Of a stretch of DNA of 64,000 nt, positions 1 to 10,253 are shown piece by piece. Origin of the DNA: Albula goreensis (lineage: Eukaryota > Chordata > Actinopteri > Albuliformes > Albulidae); NCBI GenBank assembly GCA_022829145.1, contig CM040753.1, positions 11,167,884-11,231,883 on the forward strand, written 5' to 3'. Within the stretch, counting starts at the first letter, position 1. Each line of letters begins with the position of its first letter. The notes beneath the pieces are model-generated. The model saw only the letters and a program-made list of their open reading frames with translations. It was not told the origin of the DNA and searched no databases. The translations under genes and the position numbers were made by a program.

Positions 1-21
1 AAATCTACACTTTTGTCATAG

Positions 22-225
22 GTACCGATGCGGACAAGTCCTTGGAGGCCGACTACCTCACCCACTCGACAGCCACTGCGGAGAAGCATTATATAACGCG
101 GGAGGCAGGGAACGTGGCACTTAGTCATATCCCGTCTCCTTGGCTGGTGGATCTCCAGAGCAATCCATCCGGGAGCAACTTGCAGGGGGGCATGAGCGTT
201 ATTGCTAAGGCCTGGCTAGCAGCCC
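22..225 (+). pseudogene. Tyrosine-recombinase C-terminal exon fragment (copy 1)
   Basis: This is a fragment of the last catalytic exon of a Crypton-like tyrosine recombinase. A splice acceptor (tcatag) ends at base 21. The frame then reads TDADKSLEADYLTHSTAT, followed by AEKHYITREAGNV. In tyrosine recombinases a His is followed about ten residues later by the nucleophilic Tyr, and the HSTATAEKHY stretch fits that pattern. Here the usual HYRM reads HYIT, unlike the other copies in this window. The similarity stops near 225, where the sequence jumps to a short 18S-like stretch and then to an upstream part of the same gene. It is therefore a rearranged relic. The family call rests on recognising the motif series, not on a search. 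Confidence 0.55.
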
Positions 226-248
226 CCCATCTTGGGATCGAGCTGGTG

Positions 249-592
249 TGACACGCAACTGCATAAGGATTGCAAAAACTTCCTTGATTTCCTCTCCACT
301 TGTCAAATGTCCTTTTCAAAAGGGGCCAGCAAGGAGGTGGTCAAGAAGAAGTACGTATTTGGTTATCTTAGGTTTGATCTGCCTGTTGTGTCTGGGCTCT
401 CAAAATCAGAGTGCCAACTGGTATTGTGCTACCTGGAGGACACTCTGGTGCTCAGACACTTGCAGCGACCCGGCGTCGTAGAGCACAGGCGTACTTTCAA
501 CATGTGGAGGAGGAGGACTACGCTTCTGATGACCGTTTCTTCGAAACCCATCCATAATGCCTCAAACGACCTGGAGCGGTTGCACAACAAGT
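249..592 (+). pseudogene. Tyrosine-recombinase core-binding and middle region (copy 1)
   Basis: The frame starting at 232 reads NFLDFLSTCQMSFSKGASKE, then a segment with HLQRPGVVEH, then KPIHNASNDLERLHNK. These match, in order, the core-binding part and the catalytic middle of the fish recombinase family whose C-terminal exon lies at 775-1010. The middle is damaged: the stretch that reads AQAYFQHVEEEDYAS sits in a different frame from its neighbours. A GTGAGT donor follows the LHNK motif at about 593. The exon that should follow this motif in the family was not found in the interval 593-774. The fragment directly follows the misplaced catalytic exon at 22-225, so the order of parts is scrambled. 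Confidence 0.5.
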
Positions 593-774
593 GAGTAAAC
601 CATGACTATTTCAGCAGTGTTCTAACATATGACGCATATATTATGATAACGCACTACATAGTGAGAGTGTACTGCGCAACGGACATGTTATGCTTTACGT
701 TCACCTGTCTTTCGGATAGTTTTTAAGTTTTTGTACCTTTTGTATCGATGTCTAAATCTACGCTTTTGTCATAG

Positions 775-1010
775 GTACTGATGCGGACAAGTCCTTGGAG
801 GCAGACTACCTCACCCACTCGACAGCCACTGAGGAGAAGCATTATAGAATGCGGGAGGCAGGGAACGTGGCACTTAGTCATATCTCGTCTCCTTGGCTGG
901 TGGATCTCCAGAGCAATCCATCCGGGAGCAACTTGAAGGGGGGCACGAGCGTTATTGCTATGACTGGTGGCACCACGAGCAGCTGAAGCTTAGAGGGCAG
1001 CACGTTCTGT
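775..1010 (+). pseudogene. Tyrosine-recombinase C-terminal exon (copy 1, second)
   Basis: The acceptor atag ends at 774 and a GTGAGT donor starts at 1011, so this exon keeps both splice sites. It reads DADKSLEADYLTHSTATE, then EKHYRMREAGNVALS, then SPWLVDLQSNPSGSN. The His and Tyr expected of the recombinase active site are present. The frame ends at a TGA at 984-986, before the REQLKLRG-like tail seen in other copies, so a small indel separates the tail from the exon body. The exon is followed by the sequence that begins the large direct duplication (10,939 and 20,562), without the SET-domain exon that follows it at 10,254. Confidence 0.55.
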
Positions 1011-1014
1011 GTGA

Positions 1015-1620
1015 GTATACCTGAAAGACTTGGAAGGAAGGCAGGCTAAGAGGACTGACATACCCGCACGCCCCACGCATTCTGAGATGTTTTACTGTCC
1101 TGCTGGTCAACAACCTGTCAACCAAAGCCAAAAAGTAGAAGGGGCTACATTTTATTTCGAATCATACCAATGAACAAGGCCTAGAACGTATAGCTGAAGT
1201 CTTTATTCCAATCGTGCAGGTAAGGAAGATGTAACATTGTTTTGTTTATTGCAATTCTGGAACAAGGTTTCCAAAACTTGTCCTTCCATAAAAAAATCAG
1301 AGAAAGAGCTGCAGAGTTGTTTAAAATAATTGAAATCACCTAGAGTCTGGGCTCAGGACCCAGATAAAATATAAAAAAAACAAAACAAAAAGAAAACTGT
1401 GCTTTTTGAAGTTGAACAATGATACACTATTCCAGATGAGGTATACTGAACTATATTGTGAAGCAGAATTCACCAAGTGTTGTATTGTTGTGAATCTGTC
1501 ACATGAACCTTTTCTCCAGACCTTAACAAACTGTTCTGCCAAATGGATAAAACTTGCCCAAATATATCCCACTCCCCTCTCTGTTTGAGATCCTTAACCA
1601 CTACTGGTATTTTGCATCTG
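1015..1620 (+). repeat. Copy of a dispersed block also found at 10.9 kb, 20.6 kb and 24.7 kb
   Basis: Bases 1,017-1,330 match the first part of the blocks starting at 10,939 and 20,562 (GGAAGGAAGGCAGGCTAA onward) with scattered changes. Bases about 1,325-1,615 resemble 24,700-24,970, both ending in a CTCCCCTCTCTGTTTGAGAT stretch. Short ORFs here show no recognisable protein. A poly(A) run of 19 bases at 1,661-1,679 could be the tail of an inserted retrosequence. Confidence 0.5.
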
Positions 1621-1794
1621 AAGATGTCACACCATGAAAGGGTTTGTTGATGAACTTTCAAAAAAAAAAAAAAAAAAAGAATTAAAAAATTAAAAAAGTG
1701 CTAAAGTGCAGCCCTGGATGGGTATACCAGTTCATCCTGACCAAATAACCAGCTAGACAGCATGTAATGGGGACCTGCCATACCTCATTCGGAA

Positions 1795-2070
1795 TGGGTC
1801 AGAATGCGTTGGTGCGGGTCGTCACCTCTGCCATAGTACACATCTTTGACCTGCCCTCCCTAGAAAGCTATCATTATATAGATGAGAATGGAAAGGACCA
1901 GGGCATCAACGTGCGGCAGAAGGTGAAGGAGATGATGGACTTTGGCAAGGATGATGAAAGAGTCAGAGAGGAGAGGATGAAGGCAAAGAATAAACAAGGA
2001 TAAATACACTGGGGTGTCCTTGGACAGCATGTTCTTGGACAAGCCGAAGACAGAGAAGCACAATGCACAT
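1795..2070 (+). pseudogene. CLINT1 (epsinR)-like ENTH domain fragment
   Basis: The frame from 1,767 reads RVVTSAIVHIFDLPSLESYH, then IDENGKDQGINVRQKVKE, then [15 protein letters not shown]. This closely follows the second half of the ENTH domain of clathrin interactor 1, where the residues GKDQGIN and RQKVKE are highly conserved. After KAKNK the frame shifts by one; the next frame reads [10 protein letters not shown], which continues the CLINT1 order (NKDKYVGVSSDS). There is no intron inside the matched part and no upstream ENTH half. It is a broken, probably retroposed or transduplicated piece. The epsin family is the only alternative I considered; the DKYVGVSSDS-like continuation favours CLINT1. 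Confidence 0.6.
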
Positions 2071-2124
2071 GGGGAGGGGAACAGCTTGCGCTACGGCCTC
2101 AGCAGCATGCAGGACCAAGCAGAG

Positions 2125-2345
2125 AGAACTATGGCAATCCAGAACTTCCACTACTAAAGAAGAAGAAGAAATCTACTCCACAACCACCCACTGTGAATTA
2201 TGAACAACCTACAAAAGATGGCTTGATCAATGACAACATTGGTGACAAGATGCTGCAGGCCATGGGCTGAAAGGAGGGCACAGGTCTGGCACATAATCAG
2301 CAAGGCACTTCTGCACCCATTGAGGAATTGGTTTAAACCCTGGTG
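2125..2345 (+). pseudogene. RBM5/RBM10-like G-patch fragment
   Basis: One frame reads [20 protein letters not shown], then MG, a TGA stop, and KEGTGL, ending near SAPIEELV. RBM5 and RBM10 have this order near their C-terminus: a Lys-rich stretch, EQPT.DG, then the G-patch with MLQAMGWKEGSGLG and a TPIEA-like end. The stop stands where the conserved Trp would be. A second copy with the same stop lies at 5,915-6,115, so both descend from one already broken copy. It follows the CLINT1-like fragment directly and may be part of the same repeat unit. Confidence 0.55.
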
Positions 2346-2734
2346 TAAATAGTTTGTAAATAGTAAATTGCTGGTGTAAATAGTTTGTTGTTGTTCTTTT
2401 AAAGCTTCCACTTGCTGTTGTTGAATATTGAAATGGTGTTTAAAAAGGATTGTATACTATTCCTTGTAGGTACAGTTGTCCCAAAGTTACCAGCCAGATG
2501 GCACATCAAGATGGCACTGACTCAGACCCAGACCCTTTCGCCAAAGAGCACCACACACAGATTACAAACGTTTGACATACAAAGTATGGCAATCCAGAGT
2601 ACCAAAGAAAAAGAAATTTACTTTTAAAAAAAAAAAAAAGTGGTAACATGCAGCGCTAGATGGGTATACCAATTCATTGTTACCAAATTACCAGCTAGAT
2701 AGCACGTAACGGGGAACTAACATACCTCATTCAG

Positions 2735-2935
2735 AACGAGTCATCACTAATACCATAGCACACATTTATGACCTGCCCTCCATAGAAAGCTATCATTATA
2801 TAGATGAGAATGGAAAAGACCAGGACATCAATGTGCAGCAGAAGGAGAAAGAGAAGAACAAGGACAAATACATTGGGGTGTCCTGGGACAGGTTCTTAGA
2901 CAGGCCGAAGACAGAAAAGCACAACGCACATGGGG
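2735..2935 (+). pseudogene. Second CLINT1-like ENTH fragment
   Basis: The sequence repeats part of 1,820-2,065 with deletions. It reads ESYHYIDENGKDQDINVQQK, then, after loss of the middle of the conserved stretch, NKDKYIGVSWD and [11 protein letters not shown]. The conserved GKDQGIN appears as GKDQDIN. It is flanked by copies of the short GGATGGGTATACC repeat. This is a shorter, more decayed relative of the first fragment. Confidence 0.5.
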
Positions 2936-3114
2936 AGGTATATCAATTCATCGTTACAAAATTCTCAGCAAGATAGCACGTTTGCTCTTTCCTGTGAGCT
3001 CTGTTGAGAGTACAGAAGGCGGGCAGCCCTGGATGGGTATACCAATTCATAGTTACCAAATTACCACCAAGATATATGTGTGTAATTTAATGTTTATATG
3101 TTTACAAAAAAATA

Positions 3115-3340
3115 CACGAAAACCAGACTCTTAGGCAAACTTAAAAACTATCCGGAAGACAGGTGAACGTAAAGCATAACATGCCCGTTGCACAGTACAT
3201 TCTTACTATGTAGTGCGTTATCATAATATATGCGCCATATGTTCGAACATTGCTGAAATAGTCATGGTTTACTCACTTGTGCAACCGCTCCAGGTCGGTC
3301 AAAGCATTATGGATGGGTTTCACCATGCCGGAGACGAAGA
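3115..3340 (-). repeat. Inverted copy of the recombinase intron and exon end
   Basis: The reverse complement of this stretch matches about 545-760: the KPIHNA-region exon end, the GTGAGT donor, and the following intron with GACGCATATATTATGATAAC. It lies about 2.4 kb from its partner in opposite orientation, so the two could pair as an inverted repeat. It is one of several recombinase-family pieces in reverse orientation. Confidence 0.6.
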
Positions 3341-3399
3341 ACTATATTGTATATCTGCTTCACAATATAGCTCTGTCGCTCGCCTGTGGACACAGAAAG

Positions 3400-3645
3400 C
3401 AAGTGCACCCATCGAGCTTCAGCAAAGGGTGCGCGGGGCAGTGGCTGGCTAGAGGGACACACGCACACATGCATGGAGAAGACCACGTGAGGCAGGCGGG
3501 CAGTCAGGTCGGTCGCTGTGGGCAGCGCGGGCAAAATGGGGCCGAGGTCTCTGGAGGTGGGTGGGTGGGTGAGTGGGTGCCTGCCCATGCAGGCTCGGGC
3601 CCTGGCTGGGTGGGTTGGGTGCGCAGGAGAAGGCCGAGGGCGTTT
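3400..3645 (+). other. GC-rich stretch before the 18S start, possible 5' ETS piece
   Basis: This GC-rich, G-run stretch (GGTGGGTGGGTGGGTGAGTG) directly precedes the 18S start and differs in composition from the AT-rich surroundings. Its position fits the external transcribed spacer of an rDNA unit, but spacers are not conserved enough for me to confirm this by eye. Confidence 0.35.
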
Positions 3646-4282
3646 CCTGGTTGATCCTGCCAGTAGCATATGCTTATCTAAAAGATTAAGCCATGCATGT
3701 CTAAGTACACACGGCCGGTACAGTGAAACTGCGAATGGCTCATTAAATCAGTTATGGTTCCTTTGACCGCTCCAACGTTACTTGGATAACTGTGGCAATT
3801 CTAGAGCGAATACAAGGGCGTATGCCCAGGCCGTCAGTGGGCATGTGTGCTTTTACCAAACCCGGAACCCATCCGGGGTGGGTGCTTGTGCCCCCCCAGC
3901 CGCTCTGGTGACTCTAGACGACATCTTGGGATCGAGCTGGTGGTCCACTGCGAGGTGAGCTACCACCTGTCACAGCCCCTACCTCTTGGAGCCCCCTCGA
4001 TGCTATTAACTGAGTGTCCTGCAGGGTCCGAAGCGTTTACTTTAAAAAATTAGAGTGTTCAAAACAGGCCTGATCGTCTGAATGCTGCAGCTAGGGATTC
4101 ATTAATCGAGGACAAAAGTCGGGGCTCCGGAAGGCGGGAAGCCTCACCCGGCCCTGACACGGAAAGGATTGACAGATTGATAGCTCTTTCTCGATTCTGT
4201 GGGTGGTGGCGGGTGCATGGCCATTCTTAGCTGGTGGAGCGATTTGTCTGGTTAATTCCGCTGACAAGCGAGACCCCGGCAT
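3646..4282 (+). pseudogene. 18S rRNA pseudogene with internal deletions
   Basis: It begins with the universal 18S start CCTGGTTGATCCTGCCAGTA and continues through GATTAAGCCATGCATGTCTA and the TCTAGAGC region. It then carries later 18S segments in order: one from TTGGGATCGAGCTGG through AAATTAGAGTGTTCAAAACA to GCAGCTAGG, a short ATTAATCGAGGACAAAAGTC, and GAAGCCTCACCCGGCC through GATTTGTCTGGTTAATTCCG. Estimated from the known gene, about 400 nt are lost after position 240, roughly 90 nt near 870, and 200-250 nt near 1,000. The 3' third is missing. It cannot be a functional rRNA. It ends within a GGCAT shared with the adjoining recombinase exon. Confidence 0.9.
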
Positions 4283-5765
4283 CTGTTTGCTGAGCTTGGC
4301 CTCAACCAGTCTGCGGAAGTACACCCTGGTGTGATCCAGGGACCGTGCAAAGTTGAGGTTGGGCTCAGCTGGGTCCATGAAGAAGAGATTGCAGGCCACA
4401 TTATCAACCTGAAAAGTAGGACACGTATTTCATTACCCAAACAGTATGTGGGAGGCGTTATTGGCTAAACAAAAGCATTGTTTGGGGGGGGCTAATGTGA
4501 AGTGTTATCAAAGTACATATAACAATGTTTCTGCTTACCTCCTGTTTATAGTTCTCAACGCCCTGGTCCTTCTCTAGCTACATGGCGAACCCCTTCAAAA
4601 GCAGATGGTCAAGGGAATGCTTGTTGTAGAGGCCCGCCTCGGCCATCGTCTGCCTGGATTTGGACATCCACTTTGGAGCAGCACTCCTGAAATGGGGAAA
4701 ATCAAGTGGTCAGATTTGTGTGATGTTGCAGCACTGCTACATTGGAATCGCAGTGGTTTCAGAAATGGACATTAAAAAGAGTTTACGGATAAGACTATGG
4801 CCTCACCCCTGAAACAGTTCCCCCGAGCTCACAGATTCCAGAGAGGGGATGGCTTCCCCCTCAACCTCAGCCACGGAGGCAGTTGCAGCAGGTGGAAGGG
4901 TAGCAGCTGGGATGTTCCGCACCACCTGACCCTACTGATCAGCTCCTGCACCATCCATAAAAAAAAAAAAAAACACATTATTTATTTAAGTAATCCAAGA
5001 ATAGTCATATAGTCATGCTCCTTAAATCACTTCCCATGATTGCCGTGATCTGACCTGAACTCAGAATTCTCTCAACTTAAGGGCAAAATCGGGAAGAATA
5101 GTCACATTCCTTAAAACACTTCCCATGTCTCTCAAGTAATTACACTTCAGTTTGTGAAATAATCATAATAATAATAAAAGTAAATAACATTTTAATTCAC
5201 AGCAGCTCTCCAAACCTTTTCAAATAATCATATGACTATTCTATGAGAAGGTAAAAGCTACAGCGAGTGAAAAATATTCATTCTATATCAAAGTGTTTTG
5301 AGGAGTACAACGATTTTTCCTGCCTGTCTTTGAACAGTGATTAAGTGCCCATTATCCAGAACAATGAAACTCAAGGGGGTTTTCAGCACGTAAACAGGGC
5401 TCAACAGACATTTGTTAACTGCAATGTAATACTAATTTGATCAGTTTAGTGGCTGATTTTGATTTGCTTATTTAAGGAATGCATCAGTCTTTCAAATCAT
5501 TTAAAAAGTTTCGCATGGGGAAAAAAAAATCACAGAAGTGCAGACAAGACTGAAAGGCGCACACAACAGCACTAGTGATCCACAGTGACTAGTCATCCAC
5601 AAACCTGCCTAGGGGGTCAGGGCTATCCATAACTTTTTTGATGGCGCTGTAAAACTCCCAAATCCTGCCCTTTTGCAGCAGCATGACCTCCTGCTTGGCT
5701 GCTTCAACTGCAGCGTGGATCTCAGCCTCCGTGCTGTTCTTCATGCAAGTCTTTCTCAGGTGGAC
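4283..5765 (-). pseudogene. N-terminal exons of the tyrosine-recombinase gene
   Basis: Read on the minus strand, four exon-like pieces appear. The first, about 5,765-5,605, encodes HAAVEAAKQEVMLLQKGRIW and has a GTTTGT donor. The second, 4,945-4,807, encodes an Ala/Glu-rich linker. The third, 4,686-4,539, has a TTTCAG acceptor and GTAAGC donor and encodes SKSRQTMAEAGLYNKHSLDH, then KDQGVENYKQE. The fourth, from 4,408 with a CTTTTCAG acceptor, encodes VDNVACNLFFMDPAEPNLNF and RVYFRRLVEAKLSKQ. This fits the N-terminal and core-binding region of the same fish recombinase family. A TAG interrupts the third exon (KGFAM*LEKD). The fourth exon runs into the 18S pseudogene, so the 3' part is lost. 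Confidence 0.5.
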
Positions 5766-5914
5766 TGGGAGGCTGAATACTGCCTTCTGTCAGATAGCAC
5801 ACACAAGGTGATGCCTGTTTGATTTCCTACAGAGACAGAGAAATATAATATTTTGCAAAAACATTCCTTTTTGCCTTTTTTGATGTTTTTGGCATGTAGT
5901 CTCTCCTTCCACCC

Positions 5915-6240
5915 AGAGTATGGCAATCCAGAACCTCCACTACCAAAGAAGAAGAAATGTACTCCACAAACAACCACCCATTGTGAACAACCTACAAAAG
6001 ATGGCTTGATCAATGACAACATTGGTGGCAAGATGCTGCAGGCCATGGGCTGAAAGGAGGGCACAGGTCTGGCACATACTCAGCAGGGCATCACTGCACC
6101 CATTGAGGAATTGGTTTAAACCCTGGTTTAAATAGTTTGTAAATGGTAAATTGCTGGTGTAAAGAGTTTGTAAATGGTAAATTGCTGGTGTAAATAGTTT
6201 GTTGTTGTTAACAGTGTATTTTTTTGTATTTTTAAAATAG
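5915..6240 (+). pseudogene. RBM5/RBM10-like G-patch fragment, second copy
   Basis: The frame reads [20 protein letters not shown], then [22 protein letters not shown], stop, KEGTGL, and TAPIEELV. YG.PEPP.PK.KK followed by EQPT.DG and a G-patch is the order in RBM5 and RBM10. The TGA in place of the conserved Trp is the same as at 2,268, so this is a duplicate of an already dead copy. Downstream, a TAAATAGTTTGTAAATGGTA unit is repeated two to three times. Confidence 0.6.
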
Positions 6241-7407
6241 CATATTTTAGGGAATGGTACAGAAGAACCCATGGACATCTCTGCTGCAGTTAACCATTCG
6301 GAACACTTCCAGACTGTCTTAGTGGCATGTGACAAACCTGAAAACAAAGGTATTTTTTTGACATATTGATCATTTTTGGCATTAGGTTATGACTCTATAG
6401 TGTGCAGCAAACTGCCATTTCATCCATTGGGGTTGCAAGCATCTGTTGCGGTTACGTTTGTCTAGGGGTACGATCTGGCCTACAAAAGAAGGCAGCTGGC
6501 CGGGAATGGTGAAAACTGGGAGGAAAATTGGGACTTATCTCCGCCAGGTTGGTTCTCCGGTTCCTCGGGCTAGCCAGAGCCGCCGTTCCGCCAGCGAAGA
6601 GCTCCGTTACCGATTGTCTCAGTTTAGTTTTTTTAGAGGTGCTTTTCATTAAGCACGGCAGTGTCACAAGCAGGGATTAAAACAAAAACAGCCTGGTGAG
6701 AGAGCTGGGGGTCATGGTCAAAATGACCGACAGGTCAGGCACAGGTACATCCAACCCCGTTTCCCACCATTTTGGGCTTTCTAAAAAGAAAAGCCCTCGC
6801 CCATGTCTGACCAGCGCCCAATCAGGAAATAAGGCATCATCCCAATTTCCTAAACCAGCCACCATTCCCAGTGCACAGCCACCATTCCACTAAAGGAGTG
6901 TTATCAATATATATTTTACCTACAAAACTAGGAGGCATTAGTATTTCTTACTATTATCCCCTGCTAACTAACACGTGGGCATAACATAGGTCAGGTCAGA
7001 TTACTGCAAAACCAGCTAAAGCTGTTTTTATTCTAGCATGAAATTTAATGGCAAACTCAGGTCGGGGTATTTCAACATTTAACAATTAATTTCTCTGCAG
7101 CTGGGAATTATATCCAGTATGTTTACTAGAGCTGGGTAAAATAATCGTTTTTACTATGCGTCATTCTGTCAAATTGAAAGATACTGCATCAATGCTATAG
7201 CGATGTCAGTGGGGGAAAAAAAAATGGAGATGGAATTCTGATTCTTCTAATAAGGACAGTCGGCAATGATTGTGCTATCTGCTTTTATTTTTATTTCCTT
7301 GTCGATATGAGACACTGGGAAATATGAGCCAATTTAGACAATCTGTCTATTTTAGATTTATAGAATGCGGGAGGCGGGGGACGTGGCACTACTCGTTTGT
7401 AGTGCCA

Positions 7408-9822
7408 CAGGTGTCAAACTCAAATACACAGTGGGCCAAAATTTAAAAAAAAAAATCGATATAATTCGAGGGCCAGACTGGTTCAATGTTTCCTGCAAAA
7501 CTTACTGAAATGAGATTATTGCACATATTGACCCTGGAACTAACAAAGCTTTTAAATTATTGCCTATAAAAACAACATTAAACATTAAATAAATGAAAAA
7601 TCAGTTGCATTAAATTCTTATGGCTCTATCTGCAGCATTTCCAGGGTAATTTGTAATGAAAACATTTTTCCACAGGCCAACAACAGCCAAAAAACAATTC
7701 CCTTCAAAGAAAAATCAAACATGCAAGAAAAAAGTACAAAAGAGAAACATACATTAAAGCTCAGTTTGCTGCTTTGTGATGCACACTAGTCTAAGCCAGA
7801 TACTTGGCATCTCATCTTGGATGCAAGTTCATCAATGTCTGGGGTAAGGCTCTGAGCTGAGGAAATCCTCAGGACTGAGTGAAGGTGTTCATCAGTAAGA
7901 CGACTCCTGTGTGATGTTTTGTTTATCTTCATCACAGAGAACAGTTGTTCACGCAGGTACGTACTGCTAACATTGAGAGCATTTGAGCAGCTTCGGTAGA
8001 CAGCTGGAGCATTGTGTCGGGGATGAAACATGGAAACTGTGCAGCGCCCACAGAGTCACACTTTGCTTTGAGTCTTTGAGGGTGTCACTACATTGGAGTT
8101 CAATAAGCTCCATTTTGAGGTTGGTTGGTGCTCTTTCCACATCAGCAGCAAATGATTACTGAGCAGTTCCAGCCTGCTTTTTTGGGCGTCAAAGTCGGCA
8201 AATCACCACGTGAAGTTGGCACCAAGTATTTCAGCAAACTGTGCACTTGGGAACACGGCGGTAGAGACTTACTCTTTCATAGTTTGGCAGCACGGGAAAA
8301 TGGCTCAAGTTTCTTTGCAGCATCTGCGTCTCCCACAGGCGCAGCTTGGTTTTAAAAGCCCTCACTGCACCATACATGTCTGTGACCACACAGTCCCGCC
8401 CCTGAAGCTGCAGGTTGAGCGCATTGGGATGGCTTGTGATGTCACTTCACACAGCATCGTTTTTTCCCGGAGCTCTGTTGTGTCTTTCCCTTTACTTTCC
8501 ATGAACTGACAGATCTCCTCACACAACTCAAAACATCTTTTCAGCACTTTTCCTTGGCTTAGCCATCGCACCTCTGTGTGATAAGGCAAATCACCATATT
8601 CTGAACCCAACTCCTCCAGAAAAGACTTGAACTGGCGGTGATTTAAAACTTTGGCTCTTAGGAAGTTAACTGCTCATGTTATGGTGCTCATTACATGTTC
8701 CATTTTCATGGCTTTGCCACACAACAATTCCTGGTGAATGATGCAGCGATAAGCTGTCAGCGCCGTTTTCCTCCCACATCTTCGCCTGGATCCTGCCCCC
8801 AATCCACTCTTGACCGCACATCGCGGGCGCTCCATCTGTCGTCAGTGCCACAAGTTTATCCCAAGCCAGCCCCATTTCATTTACACATCTGTATACCTCT
8901 TCAAATAGATCCTTTCCCGTAGTTGTGCCATGCTCTGATCTTAACCCCAAAAGTTCCTCTGTTAAGCACAGACCTGAGTCCACTCCACGGATAAAAATCG
9001 GCAGCTGGGCAGTATCAGAAGTGTCACTGCTCTCATCCACAACAAGGGAGTATGCAATGAAATCTTCTCCCTCTCCTACCAGCTGTTGTTGTAGATTGGT
9101 GGCAAGCTCACTTACACGATCAGCAACACAATGTTTCTGCTCAGGCTCACATTTGAAAATGTTTGTCTTTTATCTAGGCACACGACCTCGCAAACTTTCA
9201 TCATACAGTTTTTGACAAATTCTCCCTCGGCAAGGGCCACGCTGATTATGCAACCTCTGCTGCCACTATAAAACTAGCCTTTACAGCAGCATCACTTTGT
9301 GATTTGGATTTTGTGAGCATGGCCTGCTGTTTCACCAGACGTCTCTTCGATTCTTCTACCTTCTGGAGCCTCTGTTTCATGTCCAGATGCTTGTACCTGT
9401 CGCAGTGTTTCGTTTCATGGTGTCATCTGATGCTGTATTCTTTCATTACAGACACAGCGTCTACACACACATGACAAACAGCTTTGCCCTTTATATCCGC
9501 GAACATATACTCTGCCTCCCACCTGCCTTGAAAACCCGTTTTAAAAGTCCACCTTTCGTTTAGCCATTTTTTGGGGAGAGGGGTAGCTGACAGTTCACCA
9601 AAGGTGATTAGCTCTGAAAGGCTGATGAGTGGGCTGGGCAAGGGCTTGCACTTGCGGACCCCCGACAACGCGGGCATTGTGGGACTTGAAGTATTAGTGG
9701 TGCATGCAATATACCAGCGGGCCAGCTCTAATAGTAATTAGATTATCCTGCAGGCCAAAGATAATTCCACCGCGAACCGGATTTGGCCCGTGGGCCTTGA
9801 GTTTCACATATGTGCACTAAGT
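7408..9822 (-). mobile_element. Decayed hAT transposon (ZBED/GTF2IRD2-like transposase)
   Basis: Both ends carry related terminal sequences: CAGGTGTCAAACTCAAATAC at the left, and, inverted at the right, TGAAACTCAAGGCCCACGGG. This GGCCCACGGGCCAAAT type is typical of hAT/Charlie-like elements. On the minus strand broken frames encode, in order, a BED-like zinc finger region (GKAVCHVCVDAVSVMKEYSI, then HHETKHCDRYKH), [54 protein letters not shown], and a C-terminal dimerisation region with EQLFSVMKINKTSHRSRLTD. Frameshifts and stops split it into at least five ORFs. It lies inside a recombinase exon copy: GAATGCGGGAGGC ends on the left and AAGTCATATCCCGTC resumes on the right. I could not resolve a clean 8-bp target duplication. 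Confidence 0.82.
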
Positions 9823-9965
9823 CATATCCCGTCACCTTGGCTGGCGGTGCTCCTGTCTTTCGGAAGTTTGCGTAAGAGTCTGGTTTTATTTCTCCCGCTT
9901 TTCAAATGCTCTGAACGATTTTTGTACTTTTTGTATTGATGTCTAAATCTACACTTTTGTTATAG

Positions 9966-10133
9966 GTACCGATGCAAACAAGTCCTTGGTGGCCGACTAC
10001 CTCAACCACTCGACAGCCACTGCGGAGAAGCATTATAGAATGCGGGAGGCAGGGAACGTGGCACTAAGTCATATCCCATCTCCTTGGCTGGTGGATCACG
10101 AGCAGCTGAAGCTTAGAGGACAGCACGTTCTGT
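9966..10133 (+). pseudogene. Tyrosine-recombinase C-terminal exon (copy with best tail)
   Basis: The acceptor tatag ends at 9,965 and the GTGAGT donor starts at 10,134. The exon reads TDANKSLVADYLNHSTATAE, then KHYRMREAGNVALS, SPWLVD and HEQLKLRGQHVL in one open frame, ending in phase 1. The His and Tyr of the recombinase active site are kept. It is the only copy here in which the exon is followed by a SET-domain exon (10,254). Upstream, 9,860-9,960 matches the intron seen at 20,210-20,305. Confidence 0.6.
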
Positions 10134-10253
10134 GTGAGTATACCTGAAAGACGCTAATAGCTTGCTCACTGCGGTCATTGCACCGCCATCAAAGTGCTGG
10201 ACTTGTTGAGTAACAGGAGGTTTTTTTTTTTTTTTTTGGTCTTGTCTTTACAG

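Noticed and set aside
3646-4282. Functional 18S rRNA gene
   Set aside because: Three internal segments and the 3' third are missing.
6440-6900. Overlapping ORFs on both strands with Arg- and Pro-rich translations
   Set aside because: No recognisable domain or splice pattern; composition alone explains the open frames.
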